Below, in pieces: positions 37,021 to 45,421 of a stretch of 64,000 bases of DNA (the stretch's first letter is position 1; each line of letters starts with the position of its first letter). The notes beneath the pieces are model-generated. The model made no database searches, had not been told where the DNA came from, and was given only the letters and a program-made list of their open reading frames with translations. The stretch covers positions 124,001 to 188,000 of the forward strand of contig NZ_AUBA01000002.1 of NCBI RefSeq assembly GCF_000429005.1. Reading direction: 5' to 3'. Origin of the DNA: Novosphingobium acidiphilum DSM 19966. Lineage in GTDB: Bacteria > Pseudomonadota > Alphaproteobacteria > Sphingomonadales > Sphingomonadaceae. The translations under genes were made by a program, and so were the position numbers.

Positions 37021-38205
37021 TCAAAACGCCGCGATGCCGGTGATTGCCCGCCCCAGGATCAGCGCATGGACGTCGTGCGTGCCTTCATAGGTGTTGACCG
37101 TTTCCAGGTTCGCCAGGTGACGCATTACCTGATATTCCTCGGAAATACCGTTGCCGCCGTGCATGTCGCGCGCCATCCGCGCAATATCGAGCGCTTTGCC
37201 GACATTGTTGCGTTTTACGATCGACACCATTTCGGGCGCAAACTGGCCCTCGTCCATCAGCCGCCCGACGCGCAAGCTGGCCTGCAGGCCCAGCGCAATA
37301 TCGCTCATCATGTCGGCCAGCTTTTTCTGGAACAGCTGCGTCGCCGCCAGCGGCCGCCCGAACTGTTTGCGATCGAGCCCGTACTGGCGCGCGGCATGCA
37401 GGCAGAATTCGGCCGCGCCCAATGCCCCCCACGAAATGCCATAGCGCGCACGGTTAAGGCAACCGAACGGCCCCTTCAGCCCTTCGACATGGGGCAACAG
37501 CGCATCTTCACCCACTTCGACATTGTCCATCTGGATCATGCCGGTGATCGACGCGCGCAAGCTCAGCTTGCCGGCGATCTTGGGCGCAACCAGCCCGGCC
37601 ATGCCCTTTTCCAGCACGAAACCGCGGATCGCCCCGCCATGCGCATCGGATTTGGCCCAGACCACAAACACATCGGCAATCGGCGCGTTGGAAATCCACG
37701 TCTTGGCGCCCGAAATGCGATAGCCGCCATCGATCTTTTCCGCGCGCGTGATCATCCCGCCCGGGTCCGATCCGGCATCGGGTTCGGTCAGGCCGAAACA
37801 GCCGATCAGTTCGCCCCGCGCCAGCCCCGGCAGATACTTGTGCTTCTGCTCTTCCGAACCGAAGCTGTAGATGGGAAACATCACCAGGCTCGACTGCACG
37901 CTCATCATGCTGCGATAGCCTGAATCGATCTTCTCGATCTCGCGCGCAATCAGGCCATAGGCAACGTACGACGCGCCGACCCCGCCATAGGTTTCGGGCA
38001 CGGTCGGCCCCAGCAGCCCGAGTTCGCCCATTTCGCGAAAGATGCCGGTGTCGGTGGTCTCGTCGCTCCACGCCTTGATCACGCGCGGTTGCAATTTGTC
38101 CTCGGCATAGGCCTTGGCCGCATCGCGGATCATGCGCTCTTCCTCGGTCAATTGCGCGTCGAGGAAGAAGGGGTCGCTCCAATCGAACCTGGTCATGCCG
38201 GCCAT
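37021..38205 (-). CDS. gcdH: Glutaryl-CoA dehydrogenase
   Basis: A 394-residue acyl-CoA dehydrogenase (EC 1.3.8.6) that oxidises and decarboxylates glutaryl-CoA to crotonyl-CoA in lysine/tryptophan/glutarate breakdown. Diagnostic stretches are [50 protein letters not shown] and the C-terminal [20 protein letters not shown], whose Glu is the catalytic base. It forms a two-gene operon with the CoA-transferase. Two ATGs (38205 and 38196) are possible. Confidence 0.94.
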   Translation of the reverse strand: MAGMTRFDWSDPFFLDAQLTEEERMIRDAAKAYAEDKLQPRVIKAWSDETTDTGIFREMGELGLLGPTVPETYGGVGASYVAYGLIAREIEKIDSGYRSMMSVQSSLVMFPIYSFGSEEQKHKYLPGLARGELIGCFGLTEPDAGSDPGGMITRAEKIDGGYRISGAKTWISNAPIADVFVVWAKSDAHGGAIRGFVLEKGMAGLVAPKIAGKLSLRASITGMIQMDNVEVGEDALLPHVEGLKGPFGCLNRARYGISWGALGAAEFCLHAARQYGLDRKQFGRPLAATQLFQKKLADMMSDIALGLQASLRVGRLMDEGQFAPEMVSIVKRNNVGKALDIARMARDMHGGNGISEEYQVMRHLANLETVNTYEGTHDVHALILGRAITGIAAF

Positions 38206-38386
38206 GGCGTCGCTGCCTTTTGCTATACGGTCCCGCCCCGCAATCGGGGTGCTCAGTTGGGCGGTTACGCGCGCGCAATTGGGCGGGCAAGTGTTTTAAA
38301 GGACACCCCATGGTGACCTGCAGGCACCAGCGGCAACCAAAAAAATCCTTTGCGCCCATGCCCCGATCCGGCGCAGACCGGACATC

Positions 38387-39562
38387 ATGCCACACACACG
38401 CACAATCCTTGAACGCCTGATCGCGTTTCCCACCGTAAGCCGTAGCGGCAACCGCGCGCTGGTCGATTACGTGCGGGCGCTGGTCGAACCGGCAGGGGCG
38501 CATGTTGTGACAACCGACGACGGGCCCGACGCCAATATGTGGATCAGCGTCGGGCCGCATGATGTGCCTGGTGTGGTGCTGTCGGGACACAGCGATGTCG
38601 TGCCGGTGGCGGGGCAACACTGGCGCCACGATCCGTTTGTGCTGCGTGCCGAGGATGGGCGCCTCTATGGGCGCGGCACGGCCGACATGAAGGGGTTTCT
38701 GGCTTCGGCCATCCATGCCGTGCGGATCGCGGCGCTGCGCCCGTTGCGCACGCCGCTGCACCTGGCGATTTCGTTCGACGAGGAAATCGGCTGTGTCGGG
38801 GTGCGTTCGTTGTTGCCGGTGCTGGCGGCGCAGCCAGTGCGCCCTCTGCTGGTGTGGATTGGTGAACCGACGGGCCTGAAACTGGCCAGCGGGCACAAGG
38901 GCAAATCGGCCTATCGCGTGACCTTTACCGGGCGCGCCGCGCATTCGGCACTGACACCGCAGGGGTTGAACGCGATCTATCTGGCCACCGATTTCATAGG
39001 CGCCCTGCGCGACGTGCAGAACGATCTGATCGCGCGCGCCGCGCCCGATCCGGCGTATGATGTCGGCTATTCCACCGTGCATGTCGGCACGATCCGGGGC
39101 GGCGAAACGCTGAACATCGTGCCCGAAACCTGCACGCTGGAATTCGAGATCCGCGATCTGGCGATCGACGATGTGGCTGCGATCGAGGCCGACATCCGCA
39201 GCCGTGCCACAGCCATCGTCGCCCCCTGGCGCGAACGGTTTCCGGAATGTGCGATCACGATCGAAACGATCAACACCTATCCCGGTCTCGACACGCGCCA
39301 TCCCGGGGCATTGGCGCTGGCGCGCGCGGTGTCGGGGCACAACGGGGCAGAAATCAAGCTGGCGTTCGGCACCGAAGGTGGGCTGTTTGCCCGGACGCTT
39401 GGTGTACCGGCGGTGATCTGCGGCCCCGGATCGATGGACCAGGGGCACAAGCCCGACGAATTTGTGACCGAGGATCAACTGGCGCGCTGCGATGCGATGC
39501 TGGCACGACTGATCGACAGGCTTGAGGCGGGGCTTGGTTCAGCTTTTCCGATCCAGGACTGA
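38387..39562 (+). CDS. M20-family deacylase, acetylornithine deacetylase-like
   Basis: A 391-residue zinc aminoacylase of the ArgE/DapE M20 family. Metal and catalytic residues: SGHSDVVPV (His68, Asp70), YGRGTADMKGF (bridging Asp), FDEEIGC (general base pair) and a late GPGSMDQGHKPDEF histidine. It resembles ArgE most, but nothing for arginine biosynthesis is nearby. The downstream genes on the same strand (FMO, Rid-like, DUF1028, LysR) suggest a catabolic role, removing an acyl group from an amino-acid-like compound. The start at 38387 has only a weak GGA ribosome site. Confidence 0.85.
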   Translation: MPHTRTILERLIAFPTVSRSGNRALVDYVRALVEPAGAHVVTTDDGPDANMWISVGPHDVPGVVLSGHSDVVPVAGQHWRHDPFVLRAEDGRLYGRGTADMKGFLASAIHAVRIAALRPLRTPLHLAISFDEEIGCVGVRSLLPVLAAQPVRPLLVWIGEPTGLKLASGHKGKSAYRVTFTGRAAHSALTPQGLNAIYLATDFIGALRDVQNDLIARAAPDPAYDVGYSTVHVGTIRGGETLNIVPETCTLEFEIRDLAIDDVAAIEADIRSRATAIVAPWRERFPECAITIETINTYPGLDTRHPGALALARAVSGHNGAEIKLAFGTEGGLFARTLGVPAVICGPGSMDQGHKPDEFVTEDQLARCDAMLARLIDRLEAGLGSAFPIQD

Positions 39563-39634
39563 CGGTTTTCGTTATTTGCCCAAACCAGGCGGTGCGGTAT
39601 ATTCGGCACGACACACGCAGGGGAATGGCACGCC

Positions 39635-40867
39635 ATGCACGGCGAACACGTTGAAACGCTGATCATCGGCGGCGGACAGGCGGGCATCGCCGCCAGCGCG
39701 CACCTGACCCGGCGTGGCCGACCGCACCTGGTGATCGAACGCGCACGCCTGGCCGAACATTGGCGAACGCGGCGCTGGGATTCGCTGGTGGCCAATGGCC
39801 CGGCCTGGCACGACCGTTTTCCCGATCAGACCTTTGCCGTAACCGGCCCCGACGGCTTTGCGCCCAAGGAGGAAGTGGCCGATTATCTGGAACGCTATGC
39901 CGCATGCTTTGGCGGCCCGGTCCGCACCGGGGTTGAAATCACGCAGGTGGCGCGCGGTGCCGACGGGCGCTTCGTGGCGCAGACCGACGCCGGCGAAACG
40001 CTGACCGCCAGCAACGTCATCGTGGCGACAGGAGCGTTTCACAATCCGGTGATCCCGCCGCTGATCCCCGCAGAGGCGGGCATGACTCAGATCCATTCGG
40101 CGGATTACCGCAATCCCGGCCAGTTGCCCGCAGGCGGCGTACTGGTGATCGGCGCCGGATCATCGGGGGTGCAGATTGCCGACGAATTGAACCGTGCGGG
40201 GCGCAGGACCTGGCTGGCGGTGGGGCCGCACAGCCGGCCACCGCGGCGCTATCGCGGGCGAGATTTCGTGTGGTGGCTGGGCGTGCTGGGCAAATGGGAT
40301 CAAAAGCCGGTCGAAACCGGCGGACCGCATGTGACGATCGCGGTCAGCGGCGCGCATGGCGGGCACACCGTGGATTTTCGCGCGCTGGGCCACGCCGGGA
40401 TCACGCTGGTCGGCCGCGCCACCGGCTTTGCCGAAGGCCGGCTGACCTTTGCCGACGATCTGCCCGCCACCATCGCGGCGGGCGATGCCGATTATCTGGC
40501 CACGCTGCGCGAAGCCGATGCCTATGCGCTGCGCGCAGGGCTGGACCTGCCGCCAGAGCCGGAGGCGCATCGGATCGGCCCCGATCCCGATTGCATCGCG
40601 GATCCGGCAACAACGCTCGATCTGGCCGCCGCCGGGATCACATCGGTGGTATGGGCCACCGGCTATGCCTTTGATTTCGGATGGATCGACTGCGCGGTGT
40701 TCAACCCTGACGGTTCGCCGCGCCACACCTGCGGCATCAGCCCGGTGCCGGGGTTGTATTTCCTGGGCCTGCCCGGCCTGTCGCGCCGGGCTTCGGCGTT
40801 CATCTGGGGTGTGTGGCATGACGCCGCATACCTTGCCGACCATATCGCCGCGCCTGTCGCCGCCTGA
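39635..40867 (+). CDS. Flavin-containing monooxygenase-like oxidoreductase
   Basis: A 410-residue FAD/NADPH enzyme of the class B monooxygenase group (YUCCA/CzcO-like). Two Rossmann motifs are seen: GGGQAGIAASAHL near residues 12-24 for FAD and GAGSSGVQIADEL near 172-184 for NADPH. The ATG site VVWATGYAFDFGWID near 345 and the VIVATGAFHNP stretch are also typical. An exact Baeyer-Villiger fingerprint is not evident, so N- or C-oxygenation are both possible. It is 9 bp from the Rid-like gene, indicating an operon. Confidence 0.87.
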   Translation: MHGEHVETLIIGGGQAGIAASAHLTRRGRPHLVIERARLAEHWRTRRWDSLVANGPAWHDRFPDQTFAVTGPDGFAPKEEVADYLERYAACFGGPVRTGVEITQVARGADGRFVAQTDAGETLTASNVIVATGAFHNPVIPPLIPAEAGMTQIHSADYRNPGQLPAGGVLVIGAGSSGVQIADELNRAGRRTWLAVGPHSRPPRRYRGRDFVWWLGVLGKWDQKPVETGGPHVTIAVSGAHGGHTVDFRALGHAGITLVGRATGFAEGRLTFADDLPATIAAGDADYLATLREADAYALRAGLDLPPEPEAHRIGPDPDCIADPATTLDLAAAGITSVVWATGYAFDFGWIDCAVFNPDGSPRHTCGISPVPGLYFLGLPGLSRRASAFIWGVWHDAAYLADHIAAPVAA

Positions 40868-40876
40868 GGAGCCCGC

Positions 40877-41290
40877 ATGCCCACCCACACCCGCGTCCGC
40901 CCGTTCAACACCAAAACGACGTATCCCGAACAGAACCTTGACAATGATCTGTGCCAGGCGGTCGTTGCCAGCGGGCGCATGGTGTTTGTGCGCGGCCAGA
41001 TCGCGCAGGACCTCGATACGCGCGAAAGCGTGCATGTCGGCGATGCCACGCTGCAAACGCGCAAGGCGATGGAAAACATTGCCCTGTTGATGCAGGAAGC
41101 GGGCGGCGATCTGAGCCACGTGTGCCGGGTAGTCGTCTATCTGATCGACATCCGGTACCGCGAAGATGTCTATCGTGAAATGGGTCGCTGGCTGAAAGGC
41201 GTGTTCCCGGTTTCGACCGGGCTGGTCGTATCGGCGCTTGCCCGGCCCGAATGGCTGGTCGAGATCGAGGCGACGGCGGTCATTCCATGA
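40877..41290 (+). CDS. Rid (YjgF/YER057c/UK114) family protein lacking the catalytic arginine
   Basis: A 137-residue protein of the RidA superfamily, with family strands MVFVRGQIAQDL, the NIALLMQEAGGDLSHVCRVVVYLID helix and the C-terminal VEIEATAVIP. Archetypal RidA proteins carry Arg in FPARS, used to deaminate reactive enamines; here the equivalent segment is FPVSTG, so that arginine is absent. It more likely belongs to a Rid subgroup with another activity in a catabolic pathway. Strong GAGGA ribosome site; its stop overlaps the next gene (ATGA). Confidence 0.88.
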   Translation: MPTHTRVRPFNTKTTYPEQNLDNDLCQAVVASGRMVFVRGQIAQDLDTRESVHVGDATLQTRKAMENIALLMQEAGGDLSHVCRVVVYLIDIRYREDVYREMGRWLKGVFPVSTGLVVSALARPEWLVEIEATAVIP

Positions 41291-41964
41291 CTTTTTCGAT
41301 TGTCGCACATTGCCCGCGCACCGGGCAGTTCGGGGTGGCGCTGTCGTCTTCAAGCCCGGCCGTGGCGGCGCGGTGCGCGCATGCGCGTGCAGGCGTGGGC
41401 GCAGTGGCCACGCAAAATGTGACCGATCCGCGCCTGGGTCCGCTGGGGCTTGACCTGATGGCGCGCGGCTATGGCGCGGACGAAACCGTCAATGCGCTTG
41501 CCGCAGCCGCAGGCATCCATGCCCCGTGGCGACAGGTGACAGCGGTGAACCACGCCGGCAATGCCGCATTCAGCGGCGCGCGCGCGCTGGGGCGCAACGG
41601 CCATGTGATTGCGCCGCACGCCGTGGCGGCGGGCAATATGCTGGCCGACGATCGCGTGCTGTCCGCCATGCTGGCCGCCTGGGCCGCCGATCCTGCTGCA
41701 CAGTTGGCCGAACGGCTGTTGTGCGCGCTCGAAGCCGCGCTGGAGGCGGGCGGCGAGGAAGGACCGGTTCATTCCGCCGGATTGCTGGTGGTGGCAGACC
41801 AGCCCTGGCCGCTGGTCGATCTGCGCGTCGATTGGGCCGACCATGCGCCGATTGCCGCGCTGCGTGATCTGTGGGCGCTGTGGCAGCCGCAGATGCATGC
41901 CTATGTTACGCGCGCGCTCGATCCCGCCGATTCGCCAAGCTATGGCGTTCCGGGCGACCGGTGA
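41287..41964 (+). CDS. DUF1028 family putative Ntn-hydrolase
   Basis: A 225-residue protein of the DUF1028 family, beginning MTFSIVAHCPRTGQFGVALSSSSPAV, with GVGAVATQNVTDPRLG and a VNHAGNAAFSGARAL block. These proteins have an N-terminal-nucleophile-hydrolase-like fold, and their substrate is not established. Translationally coupled to the Rid-like gene upstream and to the LysR gene downstream (GTGA). The linkage with an ArgE-like deacylase and a Rid protein suggests an amide or N-acyl catabolic route. Confidence 0.85.
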   Translation: MTFSIVAHCPRTGQFGVALSSSSPAVAARCAHARAGVGAVATQNVTDPRLGPLGLDLMARGYGADETVNALAAAAGIHAPWRQVTAVNHAGNAAFSGARALGRNGHVIAPHAVAAGNMLADDRVLSAMLAAWAADPAAQLAERLLCALEAALEAGGEEGPVHSAGLLVVADQPWPLVDLRVDWADHAPIAALRDLWALWQPQMHAYVTRALDPADSPSYGVPGDR

Positions 41965-42884
41965 GCCGCTTTACGCTGAAACAACTGGGCTATTTTGTTG
42001 CCGCGGGCGAAGCCGGCAGCATCACGCTGGCCGCCGAGCGCGTGCACATTTCGCAGCCGTCGATTTCTGCGGCGATCGCAGCACTCGAAGCGGAATTCGG
42101 GGTGCAACTGTTCGTGCGCCACCATGCGCAGGGCCTGTCGCTGACCGCGGCGGGCGAACGGCTGTTGATGGCGGGGCGCGATCTGTTGCGCGCGGCCGAT
42201 GATCTGGGCGATCTGGCGCGCGATATCGCCGACGGCATTGCCGGGCCGTTGCGCGTCGGCGCCTTTCGCACGCTGTCATCGCTGGTGTTGCCCGAACTGG
42301 TGGCGGGCTTTGCCGCCGCGCATCCGCGCATCGATCTGTCGATGATCGAACATGACGAGGCCGACCTTGCCACGCGGTTGCGCCGGGGCGAGATCGATCT
42401 GGCGCTGAGCTATGCGCAAAAGGCCGACGATCTGGCGTTTGAGCCGCTGGCGCTGCTGCCCACGTATATTGTGCTGGGTGCGGACCACGCGCTGGCCACG
42501 CGCAGCAGGCTCGCGCTGGCCGACCTGGTCGCGGTGCCGTTCATCCTGCTCGATATGCCGATCAGCCGCGATTATTTCCGATCGCTGTTCGAAACGGCCG
42601 GGGTGCCGATGCGGCCCGCGGCACGTTCGGACCAACCCGAAACGATCCGATCGATGGTCGGCAGCGGGCTTGGCTGGTCGTTGATGACCGCGCGCCCCGC
42701 CAGCCGCGTTGCCGCCAATGGGCGCCCCCTTGCCTATGTGCCACTGGCCGATGATGTGCCCCCGATCGCGCTCGGCCTGTTGACCAATCCGGTCCTGCGC
42801 CAGACCCGCGCGGCAGCGGCCTTTGCAGAGTTCTGTCGCACGCGGATGACCACCGCGCACTTGCCCGGCATGGCGCGCGTTTAG
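41961..42884 (+). CDS. LysR-family transcriptional regulator
   Basis: A 307-residue LysR regulator: helix-turn-helix (about 1-60, FTLKQLGYFVAAGEAGSITLAAERVHISQPSISAAI) and a PBP2-like effector domain from about residue 90 (GPLRVGAFRTLSSLVLPELV). The GTG start overlaps the DUF1028 stop. Being the last gene of the run and on the same strand, it probably controls the ArgE-FMO-Rid-DUF1028 genes. Confidence 0.9.
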   Translation: MSRFTLKQLGYFVAAGEAGSITLAAERVHISQPSISAAIAALEAEFGVQLFVRHHAQGLSLTAAGERLLMAGRDLLRAADDLGDLARDIADGIAGPLRVGAFRTLSSLVLPELVAGFAAAHPRIDLSMIEHDEADLATRLRRGEIDLALSYAQKADDLAFEPLALLPTYIVLGADHALATRSRLALADLVAVPFILLDMPISRDYFRSLFETAGVPMRPAARSDQPETIRSMVGSGLGWSLMTARPASRVAANGRPLAYVPLADDVPPIALGLLTNPVLRQTRAAAAFAEFCRTRMTTAHLPGMARV

Positions 42885-44371
42885 CCGGGCTTGAGCGCGG
42901 GCGGCACTGCCAGCACGCGCGGCATCCGCGCGGCAAGGTCGATGACCAGTTCACCAAACAGGCCATTGGCCCAGGCAAACCACGGCCGCGTGTAATGCGT
43001 CGGATTGCCCGCCTCGAACGCTTCGTGCATGTACCCGGTGCCGGCGTGGCTGGTCTTGAGCTGCGCCAGGCACCCGGCCACCACGCGTGGGTCGTCCGAC
43101 GACAGCGCGCGCACGGTCAGCGACATCGGCCAGATCATGCCCAGCCCGACATGCGGGCCGCCGATCCCCGAATGGCCGCCCTGGGAAAAGAAATACGGAT
43201 TGGCGGTCGACCAGCAGCGCGCCTCGGTGCGGCGGAACAGCGGATCGTCGCGCGACACCGCACCGAGATAGGCGAGCGATGACAGGCTGGGCGCATTGGC
43301 GTCGTCCATGAACAGCGTGTTGCCATAGCCATCGACTTCGTAGGCCCAGACCGCATTGGCCCCTTCACCGATCCGGCCGTATTGCATCAGCGCCGCGGCC
43401 ACTTCATCGGCCAGCGCCATGGCATCGTTGGCCAGCGCGGCGTCGTGCAGCACCACCCCTGCAATTTCGGCCAGCCAGCGCAGCGCGCGCACCGCGAACA
43501 GATTGGCCGGGATCAGGAACGGATAGACGCAGGCATCGTCCGAAGGGCGGAACATCGCATGGATCAGCCCGACCTTGCGCGTGGGCGCACCCATGCCGCC
43601 CAGCATCACCGTGTCGATCGGATTGGGGGTGGTGCGTTGAAAACGATAGGGGCTTTTGCCGTCCTTGCGCTGTTCGGCGCGCAAGGTGGCGACGATCACT
43701 TGCGCGGCGCGGTGCCATTCGCTGTCGAACGGGGCCGTATCGCCCGTCGCCCGCCAATAGCCCCAGGCCAGGCGCACCGGGTGGCACAGCGAATCGATCT
43801 CCCACTTGCGCTCGGCCACGCCGGGCCGCATCGCGGTGGCATCGGACGACACCCACCACAGCGGCGATTTGGGCGAATTGGGATCGCGTGCAAAGGCATT
43901 GGCATAAGGATCGATCAGGATCGATCGCGCGTGCCGCCCGATCAGCCCGCGATACATCCGCTGCAACGCCGGATCGTCCTTGGCCAGATGGACATAGCCC
44001 CACACTTGCGCCGAACTGTCGCGCAACCACATCGCCGGAATATCGCCGGTCAGGATGAAGGTATCGGGCCGGCCGTTCATCGTGCCGACTTCGGTCGTGG
44101 TGTCGAGCGTGTTGGGATAACAGTTGGCAAACAGCCACGCCAGTTCCGGATCGGCGATCTGGGCCGACACGCGGGCAATTTCGGTTTCGACCGCGGGGCT
44201 GGAAAAGCGCCGATCGCGGGGCAATGGCCGGCGCGATACGAATTCGGCGGCCTGTGCGCGCGGCGCGCCTTCGGGCAGCACCCCCACCCCTTCGGCCAAG
44301 GCCACGGCCCCGGCGGTGCCGAGACGGCGCAGGAACAGGCGGCGATCAAGCAAGGCGGCAGTCAGGTTCAC
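42881..44371 (-). CDS. GH125 exo-alpha-1,6-mannosidase, Tat-exported
   Basis: A 496-residue GH125 (formerly DUF1237) protein. Its N-terminus carries the twin-arginine motif DRRLFLRRLG followed by a hydrophobic stretch and AQAAE, predicting folded export by Tat. The catalytic domain shows TFILTGDIPAMWLRDSSAQVWGY, MRPGVAERKWEIDSLCHPVRLAWGYW and SQGGHSGIGGPHVGLGMIWPMSL, all diagnostic for the family, which removes non-reducing alpha-1,6-mannose by inversion. Start is uncertain: GTG at 44371 chosen, GTG at 44398 possible; further upstream it would run into the LysR gene. No other mannan genes are adjacent. Confidence 0.87.
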   Translation of the reverse strand: MNLTAALLDRRLFLRRLGTAGAVALAEGVGVLPEGAPRAQAAEFVSRRPLPRDRRFSSPAVETEIARVSAQIADPELAWLFANCYPNTLDTTTEVGTMNGRPDTFILTGDIPAMWLRDSSAQVWGYVHLAKDDPALQRMYRGLIGRHARSILIDPYANAFARDPNSPKSPLWWVSSDATAMRPGVAERKWEIDSLCHPVRLAWGYWRATGDTAPFDSEWHRAAQVIVATLRAEQRKDGKSPYRFQRTTPNPIDTVMLGGMGAPTRKVGLIHAMFRPSDDACVYPFLIPANLFAVRALRWLAEIAGVVLHDAALANDAMALADEVAAALMQYGRIGEGANAVWAYEVDGYGNTLFMDDANAPSLSSLAYLGAVSRDDPLFRRTEARCWSTANPYFFSQGGHSGIGGPHVGLGMIWPMSLTVRALSSDDPRVVAGCLAQLKTSHAGTGYMHEAFEAGNPTHYTRPWFAWANGLFGELVIDLAARMPRVLAVPPALKPG

Positions 44372-44432
44372 AGCGGTGGCGGGATCGACTCTGGGCACAA
44401 GGGACCGGTTTGGATGACCCGAAACACCCGTT

Positions 44433-45329
44433 TCAGGCGGCGTCCCCCGTTCGAACACCAGATGACAGCCCCATGCAAGCGCCAAGTTGATCGCGCATGG
44501 CCGGCAGCAGATCGTGTTCGGCCAACGATTGCGCAAATCCCGCGTCGCACAGCAGGCCGATGCTGCGCCGAAATGCATATCCGGCAACATCGATCGGCAC
44601 CGTTCCGGCAATCGCCAGCGAAACCGGTGCGGTGGTGATGCCAAGGCCTGCCGCGACCATCGCCATGCACCGTTCATCGCTGTCGCTGCGCAAGGCAAAC
44701 CGTGGCCGCACCCCGGCCGCGGTGAAAAACCGGCTGGTATCGTCCAGCACTTCGCAAGACCGGCGCGCGATCATGATTTCGCTGGCCAGTTCCTCGGGCT
44801 CAACGGTGCCCACGCGGGCCAGACGATGATCGACAGGCACGATCATGCGATAGTCTTCCTGCCATAAATGATGCCCACCGCGCTCGCCGTCGCGCAGCAG
44901 CGTCAGTGCGCCGGCGATGCGCCCGCTGGCCAGGTGTCCGCGCAATTCCTGGTCGGTGCCTTCGACCAGTTCAACCCCGAATGCGCGCAGCAAAGGCATC
45001 ACCACCGCGCGCAGTGCCCCGCCCGAAACGGTGCGGATCGTGCCCAGCCGCAAGCTTGGCCAATCGGGCGATGCGCCCCGGCCGAATCCGTCGGCGGCAC
45101 GAAACGCCCGTTCAAGGTCGCGCGCCAGCGGCAGGAATGCGCCGCCCGCCTCGGTCAGGCGCACATGGCGCCGGTTGCGCACGAACAGCCGCGTGCCGAC
45201 CAACCGTTCCAGTTCGGCAATCCCTGCCGACAGCGAGGGCTGCGTGATATGCAGCCGTGCTGCCGCCTGCACAAAGCTGCCCGCGTCGGCCACGCCCAGG
45301 AACTGGCGGATGTGATGGCGTTTTATCAT
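44433..45329 (-). CDS. LysR-family transcriptional regulator
   Basis: A 298-residue LysR regulator: HTH at about 4-62 (IRQFLGVADAGSFVQAAARLHITQPSLSAGIAELE), effector domain from about 92. It diverges from the isovaleryl-CoA dehydrogenase operon across a 92-bp spacer with an ATAG-N7-CTAT site. The classical layout suggests it regulates that operon and itself; GH125 lies downstream on the same strand and could be a second target. Confidence 0.9.
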   Translation of the reverse strand: MIKRHHIRQFLGVADAGSFVQAAARLHITQPSLSAGIAELERLVGTRLFVRNRRHVRLTEAGGAFLPLARDLERAFRAADGFGRGASPDWPSLRLGTIRTVSGGALRAVVMPLLRAFGVELVEGTDQELRGHLASGRIAGALTLLRDGERGGHHLWQEDYRMIVPVDHRLARVGTVEPEELASEIMIARRSCEVLDDTSRFFTAAGVRPRFALRSDSDERCMAMVAAGLGITTAPVSLAIAGTVPIDVAGYAFRRSIGLLCDAGFAQSLAEHDLLPAMRDQLGACMGLSSGVRTGDAA

Positions 45330-45342
45330 AGATGAAACCTAT
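45328..45342. promoter_or_regulatory. LysR-type binding site candidate (ATAG-N7-CTAT)
   Basis: The complement reads ATAGGTTTCATCTAT, a 15-bp dyad that matches the T-N11-A rule and the ATAGnTnnnAnCTAT form known from LysR-family sites such as those of OxyR. It overlaps the LysR start codon by two bases and lies 80 bp before the ivd start. Confidence 0.5.
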
Positions 45343-45421
45343 ATGAGGATGCGCCCATTTTCAATTTCCGCGATATTGCCGCATCGGCTAGATTGCCGGC
45401 ATAACCGGTGAAGAGGATGTG

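Noticed and set aside
37508..39478. 656-codon minus-strand frame spanning gcdH and the ArgE-like gene
   Set aside because: It crosses an intergenic region and overlaps two real genes on both strands; its tail is a frame-shifted copy of gcdH sequence, not a fusion protein.
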